Source: Xenoacremonium recifei
Taxonomy: Eukaryota; Ascomycota; Sordariomycetes; Hypocreales; Nectriaceae
DNA: 64,000 nucleotides
Assembly: GCA_012184525.1 (NCBI GenBank)
Contig: WOFQ01000003.1
Span: forward strand, 744,001-808,000
Direction of reading: 5' to 3'
Positions 1-10,822 of this stretch are shown in pieces. The notes under the pieces were generated by a model. That model did not search any database. It saw nothing but the letters and a program-made list of their open reading frames with translations, and was not told the origin of the DNA. The position numbers and the translations under genes were made by a program. The stretch's first letter is position 1; each line of letters opens with the position of its first letter.

Positions 1-652
1 GGATGATCCTGAAAATGGGGTGTGAATCCGCGTATCCTGAAACAACTGTCCTGGATGCAACAACTTCCGGCTATCTCAACCATCTCAAGGCGAGACAACA
101 TCTGCTCATGTGCCTACCCTGTTTACTTATGCAAGCCCTGCTGCAACGGTCGGGCCACGAATCCCAACCCCGTTCGACAGTCATGCGCTGAAGAGACGAA
201 CTACGCGTACGGAGTACTCTTCGGGGTAAAACGCTTCGAGGTTAGGGTGCTAAGGCCTTAGTGGGGTCGACCAAGCATTGATTCTTGACTCGCTCAAGCT
301 TCCAAGGTCCCATCTGCATGCGACCCCTGGCGGACACAAGTCCTAAGTTGGGGTCTCGTCCAGGTGCACCAACAACGTTGCAGCATTCTTTGCTTTTGGC
401 AATCGACCGGAGACTGCGGATGCGCAACCAAATAGTTCAGAACGCCATGACCTGATTCCTCATCCTTAGCGAGCAACTTCTGAATATCAACGAGCGCTAT
501 TTGCCGTACCAACCACCTGCATGCCGCTATCGCTCCAGCTGGCGGGACGGCCACTGAGAAAAAGAAAAATGAATACAGGGCAGCTATCGTCCGATACAGG
601 TCGAAAGCCGCCCCCTATCTCTATTCTGCTTTTTCCAATCCGCTCCGTTGCG
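1..652. other. Window edge and upstream region of the MATE gene
   Basis: No convincing gene is visible. Two in-frame ATGs (521 and 569) lie upstream of the start chosen for the MATE transporter and would add 44 or 28 mostly basic and polar residues. Such an extension is unusual for this family, so I treat this stretch as 5' leader and promoter. Short open frames on both strands overlap each other and look like chance. Confidence 0.4.
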
Positions 653-2083
653 ATGGACGCTGACGAGCTCCCGCCCACCGAGACAGCCCCTTTGCTGTCA
701 GAGCGAGAGGAAGATGAATCGAAGCCGGCTTCAGGTGCCTGGAAGTCAGAGCTATGGCGCCTTGGGCAATATTCCCTCCCGTTAATTGCCACGTACCTTC
801 TTCAGTATTCGTTCAGTGTAATCACGGTCTTCGTGGCCGGTCATCTGAGCGCCGATGATTTGGCCGCTGCGAGCATCGGGGTTACAACGATGAACATCGT
901 TGGCCTCTCCATATTTGAAGGCATGGCGACAGCTCTAGATACCCTCTGCGCGCAGTCTTACGGGTCTGGTAATATCACTGGCGTTGGACTACACATGCAG
1001 CGGATGCTACTCCTCATGGGTATTGTTGCTATTCCAATCGGCGCAGCGTGGATATGCTCTCCCTGGATCCTATCCGTGTTTGTTCGACAACATCACCTCG
1101 CATTAAAGGCCGGATCGTTCTTGAGGCTCAGTCTAATTGGCCTTCCTGGATACGCGTCCTTTGAAGCTGGAAAACGATTTCTCCAAGCCCAAGGAGACTT
1201 TAGGAGTGGCATGGCTATCCTTCTTATTTGCGCTCCTGTCAACGCCCTCCTCAGCTGGCTCTTTGCTTTCAAGCTCGGCTTGGGCCTTGATGGTGCTGCA
1301 CTTGGTGCCGCTCTCGCGAATGACTTGCGCCCTATCCTGCTCCTGTTCTACGTGGTTCTTTGGGGGCAGTGGTCACACAAATGCTGGCCGGGACTGTCGC
1401 AAAGTGCTTTTCGTGGATGGGGTCCGATGGTCTCGCTTTCAGTCGCCGGCTCTGCACTTACGCTTGGGGAATGGGCAGCCTTTGAGATATTGACATTCAG
1501 CACCTCATATATTGACACAATCCATCTCGCAGCTCAAACAATCCTCACAACCTCATCCGTTATCATGTGGCATATCCCCTTCTCCGTCAGTGTCGCTGCG
1601 AGTACTCGGATTGGTCATCTTATCGGGGCAGGGCTGCTTCCTGTAGCTCGTAGAGCTGCTGTTCTATACGCCCTTGTATTTATAGCCATCGGCATTTTCG
1701 ACGGTCTCCTTCTGTTCTCGTTGCGAAATCACTTGGCGCTTTTCTTCACGGGGGATAGCCACGTTCGTGAGGTTGCGGCGCAGTCAATGCTAGCGGTGAG
1801 CATGTTTCAAATCATCGATTCGATCATCTGTGGTTGCAATGGAATGCTTCGTGGTCTCGGTCGCCAGTCTGTAGCCGCGTGGGCAGTTCTTGTGGTCAAT
1901 TACTTTGCTGCAGTGCCACTCGCTATCTGGCTTGAGCTTGGTACCCTCAATTTGCAGCTGGATGGCGTCTGGACTGGTTTGGCGCTTGGCATGGTGGTGA
2001 TAGCTGTATTTGAGTGCTGCTATATGAAAATGTTTGACTGGCAGGACAGTGTAAATAGAGCATGGGCGAGGGATGAGCTTTGA
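653..2083 (+). CDS. MATE family multidrug/toxin extrusion transporter
   Basis: Single-exon gene for about 476 residues when started at the ATG at 653, which begins MDADELPPTE. The protein has a short acidic, soluble N-terminus with an APLLSE segment typical of fungal MATE proteins. About twelve hydrophobic segments follow, arranged as two halves, which is the usual MATE fold and length. Early motifs around QYSFSVITVFVAGHL and ALDTLCAQSYGSGN match the family pattern (A-L-x-T-L-x-x-Q-x-x-G). By family it should export organic cations or xenobiotics using a cation gradient at the vacuolar or plasma membrane; the substrate is unknown. Two earlier in-frame ATGs exist, so the true start could be 521 or 569. 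No intron is needed. The neighbouring MFS carrier is on the opposite strand and convergent. Confidence 0.9.
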   Translation: MDADELPPTETAPLLSEREEDESKPASGAWKSELWRLGQYSLPLIATYLLQYSFSVITVFVAGHLSADDLAAASIGVTTMNIVGLSIFEGMATALDTLCAQSYGSGNITGVGLHMQRMLLLMGIVAIPIGAAWICSPWILSVFVRQHHLALKAGSFLRLSLIGLPGYASFEAGKRFLQAQGDFRSGMAILLICAPVNALLSWLFAFKLGLGLDGAALGAALANDLRPILLLFYVVLWGQWSHKCWPGLSQSAFRGWGPMVSLSVAGSALTLGEWAAFEILTFSTSYIDTIHLAAQTILTTSSVIMWHIPFSVSVAASTRIGHLIGAGLLPVARRAAVLYALVFIAIGIFDGLLLFSLRNHLALFFTGDSHVREVAAQSMLAVSMFQIIDSIICGCNGMLRGLGRQSVAAWAVLVVNYFAAVPLAIWLELGTLNLQLDGVWTGLALGMVVIAVFECCYMKMFDWQDSVNRAWARDEL

Positions 2084-3193
2084 ATTGAAAGAACATTATA
2101 GCAGAGTTAGTGGTGTCCTTTGAGCTACAAATCACTGCAAACTATAACCATCACGCTGTAGGGTAAAGATATGGCATTGAATGTACGAGGAACAATCAGC
2201 GAGCTGCATTACCTCCCGGCTCGTTCGGAACGAATCATGAATCAAAATGACTCTTCTTTTGATACTATATCAGGCCAAATATCCAAGGGCTACCTAAGAA
2301 ATGGTTAATGAAACTGGGAAAGCTTTGTCTTCAGCAAGAATAGACTAGATAACAGAACCATCCTCTGGCGGCCTTATAAATATCGCCCTTACGGCCTCAA
2401 AGTCGTGGAGTAGAAAGTTGCGGTCTACAGTAAAACCGGATGTGCAGTCATGTTCACTATCACAAATGGCGAACAAGTATACCACCTGCAGTTAATTTAC
2501 ATCCTTCTTGTCCTCACAAAATTCCTCGTAAAGAGCATTAAAACCCAGTGTTTGGTACATTTAATGACGTCAATCTTCTGAAGCCAGATTCATTCAACCA
2601 AAAAAGCTGGGTATAAGCGAGTGGTAGTGAACGAAGCCAGAAACAGGAAGACGAGAGCGAGATAAGACAGGGGTAGGAAGTGGTTTTCGAATATTCTTTC
2701 GGAATATTAATATTTAACCTAAAAAGGAAGGATGGAACCGAACCGACGTCTTGGGATCCTTCACTCCTTATTCGAGCGTTCTTAATGCCGCAAAATTCCA
2801 AATTAGTGAGGCTTGTGGATGTCCTTGGTAGGCCCTGGGGACCAACTAAGGTCAAAGCGTATTTCGGTATTATTGCTTCACGAACTATAATGGCCAATAT
2901 ATGATACGGAGATTAGGGCTGTACTATTTGAAAGTCTGGAGTACCAGACCGCGTTGAAAATAGGTCAACGTTCTGTGCCATTGCTCTATGCCCCTTTGGG
3001 GGCGCAAGCATCTGTGCCGCCTCATAAGTCTCCCCTATCCCAGCTATAGCTCAGAGTGAGTATAGGGCAGCCAAAGTACCTTTTTGTGAGGTTACCTTCG
3101 GCAAAGACACATAAGCAAGACAGCTTGGCGGTGTCCAGATCGGGAAGTTGTCACAACATGAGTAAATGGCCCCTGGTTTCAGGGTTCTGTCTT
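2084..3193. other. Intergenic region between convergent transporters
   Basis: About 1.1 kb between two convergent transporter genes, partly AT-rich. Overlapping frames of 119 codons (minus, 2538-2897) and 74 codons (plus, 2680-2904) occur here. I recognise no domain and see no splice structure that would extend them. I see no transposon ends or RNA gene. Confidence 0.4.
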
Positions 3194-4679
3194 TCAGACC
3201 TTTGCCCAGAACCTCCATCCCGCTAGATACAATTTTGTCAGAAAGTAGAAGACTGTCCCTGTTGCAAGCATCAGGCCTGTGAATAGCTGCAACTTCCAGT
3301 AGCTCCCATCAGCCGCCTCGATTAAGGCACCGCCGATTGGGCTCCCAGTGAGAGCAGCAATAGAAGTACAAGCATAAATTGCTCCCGTTCTAAGTCCGAT
3401 TTCGTGGATGTCGGAGATCTGGGCTAGAAGAGCCGGTGTGATGGCAGTGTAGGAGCCAGAGCTCATTCCAAAGAGCGCTGCATATGCGATTGCAGTGGCA
3501 TGGGACTTGCCAGGCAGCCAGAGGGCGAGAGTGAAGATTGCTGATAGTCCAGCAGCAGTGACAGAAACGTTGAAATTACCGGTCTTATCGGCGATATATC
3601 CAGGCAGAACACGACCTATACCACTTGAAGATGTCAGTAACAAAGGGTTGTTCAAGAATTAGGCGTGGTTTGAAACTTAACGAACCTGGCACCATTGAAT
3701 ATTGGGACGAGATAGTTTGCAAGATTGGGAGATATTCCCACATGTGTCCCGTAGGTAACCATGAATGTTATTGGTATGAACATTCCCATGGAGTAGAAGA
3801 ATATTGCCAGAGCTGTTAAGTTAAACTTGATGTCGGTGAATGGTCTTAAAAAAGCCATCAGACCGACGTGCTTGGGGGCAGGAGCCAGTCGAGACCGAAC
3901 AGTCAAATTGGTGATGACGAGAAGACCCAACATCATGAACGCGCAAATTCTCATCGTCCATCCAAAGCCAACGTGGTTGATAGCCCGATCAACGACAATT
4001 GGAAGTATCACTCCGCCTAAACTCGACCCCGCGGCTGTTATTCCCATGGCCAGAGTTCGTTTCTTTTGAAACCAAGTCGCAACAGAGGAGAAGCAAGGGT
4101 TGATGATCATGCTCTCCCCTAGTGGACTACATATCGCTTGAGAGAGGATGAATTGATAGTATTCCGAAGAGAGGGAAGCCATCATGAGGCCAAAGACGTG
4201 CATGAAGGTGCCGGCGAGGAGAAGGTATCGAGGCCCGAAATGGTCGTATGCTCTTCCGACAAAGGGACCCTAAACCGCCATTGGCACTTGTTAGTTCCTG
4301 AGGATTAGAATAGTATGGTCTGGAGGAACGGGACTAACCGATATGAAGATAACAAACATAGATATTGACGGAATCCATGAGATGGTACTTGGTGATTTAG
4401 ATGCGAGCTGATGTGTCTCGTAATACGCTTGAAATACCCCGATACCTAATTCGGGATCAGAAGAGTTACTCCACGGAGAGCACGAAGTAGCCTACAATTT
4501 GTCCAGCCGAAGCTGACAAACAAACCACATGAAGCGCCTAGGACTGTCCACCATGCTTGAGGGCCTCCGTCAGGAAATACCAAGCGCGGGTCGACCTGTG
4601 TCTCCTGTTGAGAATCCGAAACTTCAGTCTCTCTCTCGGCCTCTTTAGAGAAGATGGTAGGGTCTTGTTCGGCACCCAT
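3194..4679 (-). CDS. MFS monocarboxylate-type transporter
   Basis: Four exons: 4679-4496, 4445-4339, 4269-3686 and 3623-3194, with introns of 50, 69 and 62 nt. The joined frame closes exactly at 434 residues. The N-terminus is hydrophilic and ends in PDGGPQAWWTVLGAS, the hallmark opening of fungal monocarboxylate (MCT-like) MFS carriers. It is followed by the FGWTNCIGVFQ and GPFVGRAYDHFGPR loops and by a second-half loop GRVLPGYIADKTGN. About twelve membrane spans are expected. By family it would move a small carboxylate or related metabolite across the plasma membrane; the substrate cannot be read from the sequence. The FrsA-like hydrolase and a Zn2Cys6 regulator follow directly, so the three may serve one catabolic or detoxification function (inference). 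Confidence 0.88.
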
Positions 4680-5216
4680 ATCGATGACTAGGATTTGTGG
4701 AATTACCGACTTGTTGATATCCTCACATCGAGAGAAAAAGCACGAACAATTAGTTGTGGAAAAATTGGTATATATACGACCTGTTTTCAGTGACTCAGTT
4801 CAGATGTTCAAATTTGCGCCCTTTCCGGCTTGGCGCTTCCGGGCCGCGCGTGAAATGCGCGGAAGAATCTCCGTCCGGACAAAGTCTTCGGTGCTCCGAT
4901 CCCCGGCCCGGCGGTGATGGACGAATGAGTCACTATAAAACGAAAGCATTTCTCCAAGTTTTTAATTTGACGAGTCCGTATAGCATAAAACCGTGACAAA
5001 TGAAATTATATTAGTGTGGTTATAGTGCCTTTTTTCCTCTTTCGAAAGCCAATGGTCTTGGTAATTGACAAGAAAATAGGAACATGTCAATTGTTGCTAT
5101 TGGACTCAGTCTAAATGTGAAATGGCATTGACTTCAACGTAAGTAAATCCAATCGCTAATCCCTATCAACAGTAGGCAAACTTTCTCTCGATATCTTTGC
5201 TCTGTATCTCAACAGC
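4680..5216. other. Promoter side of the MFS gene and 3' side of the hydrolase
   Basis: No gene seen. The part at 4830-4910, upstream of the MFS start, is GC-rich and contains several CGG/CCG triplets, including CGGAAGAATCTCCG. This is compatible with Zn2Cys6 factor sites, but such triplets are common by chance. The part from about 4920 to 5216 is AT-rich and probably untranslated sequence of the hydrolase gene. Confidence 0.3.
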
Positions 5217-6431
5217 TTAGTAGAGGACTTCGCGGAGCCAAGCATCCACCTCTTGAGCCAGGCGAAGAGGGTTGTTGCCCTGACAATGAACGTCGGCGCC
5301 AGACTCCGCATTGAGAGCCAAGTACTTCTTCTTAGCTGATGGAATTGACTCATGCCATTGCTGGGCCTCCTGTTTCCAAACATCACCCTCTTGCTCTCCG
5401 ACAACGGACAAGAAAGGCATCTCAACGAGGGCTGGGTCCGCCTTCTTACCCTCCCACTTTGTGATCAAGTCTTCAACCTCCGTGACACCCGCCTTCCACA
5501 TGAGAATCTTCATGTTGGCAATAGCAACTTCCGAGAACTTTTCGCCCTTGGCCTCTGATATAGCAGCCTGCTTGGCCGCTCTAGAGAAGAGGTTGAACGG
5601 CACTGGAAGCGGCGAGGTGGCAATGACCGCTGCAAGGCGCTTTTCGCATGATGCTGAGCGACAGGCAAAGTAGCCGCCGAGACTCATGCCGAGGAGGGCC
5701 AATTTGTCGGTCTTCACTCCGAAGCGAGAAACCAGTTCGTCAATCACCAGACCAACCGGCTTCTCGACCTCGCTCTCCCAGTGAAGCCCTTCGTTTTGCG
5801 TGAGTCCCTGTCCTGGCAGATCAACCAAAGCGACCGAGTAGCCGCGGTCGATGAAGTACCGTCCTGGAGAGAAGAAGCGATCCTCGTGGCAGGTATCAGC
5901 ACCTCCAATCAACAGCAGCGTAGGCGCGTCAGGGTCCGTCCCCTTGAAGAAGTGACCAGGCAGTTGGCCGCTTCCGTAAGGGATACTAAACTTTGTAACA
6001 GGGTATTTCAACTCCTCCATAGCTTGATCGAACAGGACCTGGTGGGTGTTGAACAGCTTGATGAATCGCTCGCCGGGGGCCACAAACTGCCAAGCGAACC
6101 GGTAGCATGCAAAAGCCTTGAGTCTGGCCTCGCCAGCTGCTCGGATCATCCCGCGTTCCTTCCAGGAGTCTGCTTGCGCGTTTAGTGCAATTCCTTGACG
6201 CTCAAATGCGCTCGCCCAAGAATCGACATCTCCATCTGTGATTTGAGAGGCAACGTAGAAGGCCTCGCCAGCTGACAGTCCTCCGGCCGGACCCCCACCA
6301 AGACAACCAAGGAAGAAAAGGTCCATGTTCGGATCATTGAAATGGTACTTCATTTTCATTCGCTGAGTTGAGAAATCTTTGGGTCGGGCATCACCCTCCT
6401 GGGTTGTGTTCTGGGCGTTATCCTGAGACAT
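5217..6431 (-). CDS. FrsA-like alpha/beta hydrolase
   Basis: Single exon, 404 residues. The first ~150 residues form a helical cap-like region. The alpha/beta hydrolase core follows from about residue 150. LLLIGGADTCHED resembles the oxyanion-side loop, the nucleophile elbow GMSLGG places Ser250, and a late ADVHCQGN places His382 as the likely catalytic histidine. An acidic partner near residues 347-350 (GEQEGD) is plausible. This layout matches the FrsA/DUF1100 and pseudooxynicotine-hydrolase-like group, which also includes fungal secondary-metabolism hydrolases such as the fusarin-pathway enzyme. The substrate is unknown. The start is the first ATG in frame and begins MSQDNAQN. The gene shares a 723-bp divergent promoter with a Zn2Cys6 regulator. 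Confidence 0.85.
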   Translation of the reverse strand: MSQDNAQNTTQEGDARPKDFSTQRMKMKYHFNDPNMDLFFLGCLGGGPAGGLSAGEAFYVASQITDGDVDSWASAFERQGIALNAQADSWKERGMIRAAGEARLKAFACYRFAWQFVAPGERFIKLFNTHQVLFDQAMEELKYPVTKFSIPYGSGQLPGHFFKGTDPDAPTLLLIGGADTCHEDRFFSPGRYFIDRGYSVALVDLPGQGLTQNEGLHWESEVEKPVGLVIDELVSRFGVKTDKLALLGMSLGGYFACRSASCEKRLAAVIATSPLPVPFNLFSRAAKQAAISEAKGEKFSEVAIANMKILMWKAGVTEVEDLITKWEGKKADPALVEMPFLSVVGEQEGDVWKQEAQQWHESIPSAKKKYLALNAESGADVHCQGNNPLRLAQEVDAWLREVLY

Positions 6432-7154
6432 TTTGAGTGTGCAGTAGTGTAGGGTAGGTTAGAATGCAAGAATGAAGGGGTCGGGTTTCAGTGTTCTTGT
6501 ATATTAGTCAGTTATTGAGAAGATTGTATGAGTTGCTAGTCAATAGAACCGAGAGTTGTCTCCTCTGTTATATAAATTTCTAGTTCTCAACTTTCGGAGC
6601 CTTGGGCGAAAGCCGTCTCTCCATCACCAGGTCCGTTGTGACTGAGCGCCGCTCGTCACGCGGAATGTTAGTAAAGGTCCGCAACCCTCCAGTTTTCGGA
6701 CTCTTACTAAAAGTCCGCTTCGAGACTGACCTCATGACGCGAATGCCCAACTACTGAGCCTCAATTTGATGACGTAAGTCAACGGCGCTCCCGAGGGCTT
6801 CACTTGCTCGATTCATCGATTTCATCCTTCGTATTGTATTTTGCAATGACAATTGTGCAATCCCAACCCATTCACGGTTGTCCTTGTTTGCTGCCTGAGG
6901 CACCAGTTCCTCATCCGGGGATAGGGTGAGATGCCGATCTCCCGATGGATTGATCCAACTCGCCCCAAAGGAGAACCAACACATTGGCGCTTGGGGAATC
7001 CTCAACCCTTCAAATGCATTCCTGTGCTTCTTATGCGCGTCCCCTCTTGCTTACCCCGTTTAAGCGCTGTGCATGCCAATCCTGAGGAACGCCAGGCTTC
7101 CATCCTCCTTCCTTTCGAGCATCCCTTGAGTGCTATTAACTGAGCTGTCTGTGG
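6432..7154. promoter_or_regulatory. Divergent promoter between hydrolase and Zn2Cys6 regulator
   Basis: Shared upstream region of two divergent genes. It contains a perfect inverted repeat, CGGACT at 6697-6702 and AGTCCG at 6712-6717, separated by 9 nt. A related direct repeat ending in GTCCGC occurs at 6667-6682 and again at 6703-6718. CGG/CCG half-sites in inverted arrangement are what Zn2Cys6 proteins commonly bind, so this could be the target of the neighbouring regulator. That link is inference. Confidence 0.4.
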
Positions 7155-9510
7155 ATGTCATTTGCTGGCGCAGCAATGTCAACTTCAGCATCTTCTACAC
7201 AAGAGACCGAGTCAAAACTCTCCAAATCACTACGAATTCTTTCATGTGTGCGTTGCCATCGGCGGAAGATCAAATGCAATCGCGAGTTCCCATGCACGAA
7301 CTGTATTTCAGCGGGCGCACAATGTGTCGCAGCAACTCCTGCTCCTCGAGTCCAACGAAGACGCCGGTTTCCGGAACGGGAGTTGTTGACACGCCTTCGC
7401 CATTATGAGGATTTACTTCGCCAAAATAACGTCAAATTTGAACCGCTACATAGCGGAAAGCAAGAATCACCAAGCACTCAAATTGACGATGAATCGGATC
7501 ACGAGGAATTGGAGCCTGAGATGTCAACCACGTCTGCATCAGCTGAGCCGGAAAGGGCATTTGAAGCCAAGTACTCAAGCAATTCATGCCTTTCAAAGAA
7601 AACTGTCCTGACTTCAATAGGAGTTTGTTAAACGCATTGACCTCAGTGGTACGTCTGAAATGACTTTAATTAAAGCTTTCCTAACAACTGGGTCCAGGCT
7701 GGAGATCTAGAGGGCGAGATCAAGTCATCGGAGGATCGTGAGATCTTTGATATACTGTCAAAGAGGAGCTGGCAGTCATCATTCAACTCCAACGATAGAC
7801 TGTTATTTGGGTCGCCTGATACAAAGCTTGATCTATCGCCGATACATCCCGAACCAGCTCACATTTTTCGACTTTGGCAAATTTACCTTGACAATGTCAA
7901 TCCTCTGCTCAAAGTCACACATACCCCAAGCCTCCAAGCGCGGATCATCGATGCTGCCAGCAACATCAAGAAAGTTGAGCCCGTACTGGAGGCTTTGATG
8001 TTCAGCATCTATTGCATGGCTGTGTTAAGTCTTTCCGTGGGTGACAACTGCGAAGCCATGTTTGGTGCGTCAATAAACGACTTGCTGGCAAGGTTTCAGT
8101 TCGGTTGTCAACAAGCTCTCCTAAACTGTGGCTTTTTACAGACCAACGATCGGGATTGCCTGACTGCCATATTCCTCTATCTAGTGAGTTTCATAACGAT
8201 GTTTCGCATATAGATATATTGACCGTCATCAGCATTCAGCCGAGTTTAATGTGCGCCCTCGATCAGTCTCGCCAATGCTCGGCATCGCAATTCGCATTGC
8301 CCAACGGATGAAGATCCACACAGAAGCTGGCCTCACTAAATGCACGGTATTTGAGGCTGAGATGCGACGGAGGCTATGGTGGTCGCTTGTGCTCTTCGAT
8401 ACGCGGGCCAGCGAGATGTCTGATCACCAGTGCGTAACGTTGAACCCGACTTGGGATTGCAAAATCCCTCTCAATGTCAATGATTCCGATCTGCGACCCG
8501 AGATGAAGGAGCCCCCCTCAGCCCGGGATAATTCCACCGATGCACTTTTTCTCGTGGTCCGTTGTGAAATTGGAGATTTCATACGCCACTCTGCATTTCA
8601 TCTAGATTTCACCACTCCATCCCTTAAACCTCTCATTGACAACACCGCAAGCGATCCGACTGCCAGGTTGGACACTATTCAAACCAGGGTCGAAAAGAAA
8701 TATCTCTGCCTTTGTGATCTCGAAGAACCGGTTCACTATCTCACTGTCTGGTTCACAAGATTTTTCCTCGCGAAATGCCGGCTTATGGATCATCTTTCTA
8801 GAAATCTCGATTCGTCCCTGCCTCAGACCCAGAAACAGCGTGATGAGACGGTCCAATATTCTTTGGCAATGCTCGAGACTCACACAAAGATGATTACCTC
8901 GCCTCTTGCCAAAGGTCTACTTTGGGCAACGCTCATGTATATGCCATTCATTGCTTACCTGCAGATTCTTCATGAGCTCAGGAGACAGCCAACTCAAAAG
9001 CAGGCGCAACAAGCTTGGGCATCTATGAGCGACAACTACGAAGCTCACTGTGACATATTGGATTCAAATGAAGTTTACGGAGACCATATTCCAGTGTTTC
9101 AAGGCTTTATGAGGATTGTTCTCTTGACCTGGAAGGCTCGTGAAGCAGCCCTCAATCCCCTGCACAGCTCACCACCAAAACCGAGAATTGTCACTTTGAT
9201 GCAAAAGCAAAATGAACTCTGGCTACAATACGTTCAGGATCTCGAAGCTAAAAAGAGAGATAATGCTTTGGGCGGAGGCCACAATTTGTCGTCATTGCCA
9301 ACAATAACGGAATTTCTTAGCAACCAGAATCTGATGGGCGGGGAAGGAGGGCCGAGTGATTTTACAGGATCTGATCCGCAATCATATCTTGACGTGCCAA
9401 ATACTTTACCTTTTGGATTCGAAATGGATATTGACGGGGTTAACTGGAATTTTGACGACGTTTCAGGCAGCCAGCCCTCCAGTTTCATGGGCTTTTGGCC
9501 ACCTAGCTGA
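7155..9510 (+). CDS. Zn2Cys6 fungal transcription factor
   Basis: The N-terminus carries a zinc cluster, C-x2-C-x6-C-x5-C-x2-C-x6-C (CVRCHRRKIKC ... CTNCISAGAQC), followed by a basic linker and a short heptad-like helix (LLTRLRHYEDLLRQ). The middle region is the fungal-specific transcription factor domain, with EMRRRLWWSLVLFDTR as its best landmark. Exons read as 7155-7522, 7567-7648, 7698-8183 and 8233-9510, giving 737 residues. The second and third introns (49 nt each) are clear. The first (44 nt, GTCAAC donor) is the weakest: it is the shortest solution that joins the two frames, and a 1-nt frameshift near 7570 is the alternative. The gene is divergent from the FrsA-like hydrolase and probably regulates it and the MFS carrier. 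Confidence 0.82.
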
Positions 9511-9714
9511 GCTATTCAAAAGTGTGAAGTGGCGAATAATGACAGTAAGTCTATCGTGTTTGGATTCATGTAACGAAAATGAAAATTATAGATGAGGTCA
9601 ACTGGCCACGGTTACGTTAAGGCTGATTGGGAATTTGATTTAGCGACGGAGTGCAATAAGTAGCGATTATCCGCCAAGCAGGCATAGGTAGCATACAACA
9701 TATCGGCCTGCAAA

Positions 9715-10035
9715 TTATTTCTTCACTTCTTTAGTGCCGCCCATGGCATTTTGAACTGATCCGCCAATATTGCCCTCTTGGGTGAACTGCTTCCCAATCA
9801 TACCTTCTTTATCAAATGGGCCTCCAATCTTCTGCGCCATACCTCCAATGGAGCCTTCCTCTGATTCTCGGACATCCGTTAGCATTGGCAATAGGCGGGA
9901 CTTAAGGGGGCCATAATCACCAGTGAACTGTTTTCCAATGGATCCTTTCATGTCCATGGCCTTGGGCTTCACTTGGTCCACCTTGCTCGAGGCAGTGCTG
10001 GTTGTGTTTGCGTTTGCGTTGACTCTGTCGTCCAT
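9715..10035 (-). CDS. Small glycine-rich repeat protein, conserved hypothetical
   Basis: Single exon, 106 residues, beginning MDDRVNANAN. The second half is built from related short units: GSIGKQFTGD, GSIGGMAQKIGGPF, GMIGKQFTQEG and NIGGSVQNAMGG. The GxIGKQF and GxIGG cores alternate, and the protein is charged and lacks hydrophobic segments or a signal peptide. Similar small proteins with IGKQF/GGPFDKEG repeats are, as far as I recall, common in Sordariomycetes, but I know no experimentally established role. The regular glycine spacing and hydrophilicity recall stress-type disordered proteins; that is only an impression. It sits between two Zn2Cys6 regulator genes. Confidence 0.7.
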   Translation of the reverse strand: MDDRVNANANTTSTASSKVDQVKPKAMDMKGSIGKQFTGDYGPLKSRLLPMLTDVRESEEGSIGGMAQKIGGPFDKEGMIGKQFTQEGNIGGSVQNAMGGTKEVKK

Positions 10036-10822
10036 TTTGCGATTTGGGTTCTGATAGAAAGATCAGTAGCAGACAGAAATGGTAGGCATGCATCCATGGC
10101 CATCCTCCAGGAAGATATACAGCCTACGGGCCATGGATACGTAGGTGGCGTACATTATGTGACATCGCTATGCTACTCTTTCGTCATCTTCGATTTTACC
10201 GTTGATGAACCGGAAATACTTGACGCAAACTACTCGCGTGTACCTGTGACAGATGACTGATGTCGTCATAATACTATTAGACCAGAAGAATCTATCACAG
10301 AACCGTTTGCTGACCGAGCTTTGGCTACTTTACAATTGCCGCATCGTTCGCCGATAAGACTGGCAAACATAACATTTCGCCACTCAAATAAACGTCTAGA
10401 TGTGCTTATCTGTGAGCGATATTCGAATAGGGTGGTTTGGACTTTTAAAGGGCATGTCTGAATTAGTGCAGCAAGCGTCAAAGATTTCCATAGCAATAAC
10501 GATGGAGGGGCATGTTGAAGAATATAAATGAAGTGGTTGATTTACATATGAGAGTGCACCACTATAGCTCATTCATCTACTAGGAATTTGTAAGGGTGCC
10601 GCTTTACAAAAATCATTCTTAGAATTCTCTGGATATTTTGTTGCAGGACCTCACTTCAACACCTTTTCTTCGACGCAGATTGCTTACTAACTGCATTCGT
10701 CGAGCACCAAGATATCACTCTCAGGTTGCGCGGATTCTTCTCCGCATTTAATCACATGATAACCTCTTGAACTTAACCACTTTCTTCCATCCACCAGTAA
10801 CCATTCCTTGAGTAGTACTTCA
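10036..10822. other. Intergenic region between divergent genes
   Basis: Divergent upstream region of the small repeat protein and the second Zn2Cys6 regulator. It is moderately AT-rich, with an ATATAAAT-like element near 10521. I see no gene or repeat here. Confidence 0.35.

Noticed and set aside
2538..2904. Overlapping 119- and 74-codon frames between the two transporters, considered as a small gene or transposon piece.
   Set aside because: No domain, no splice extension, no terminal repeats; both strands open in an AT-rich stretch.
10808..10822. An upstream extension of the second Zn2Cys6 factor starting at a TTG.
   Set aside because: No ATG; the first ATG at 10823 is a normal start just before the zinc cluster.
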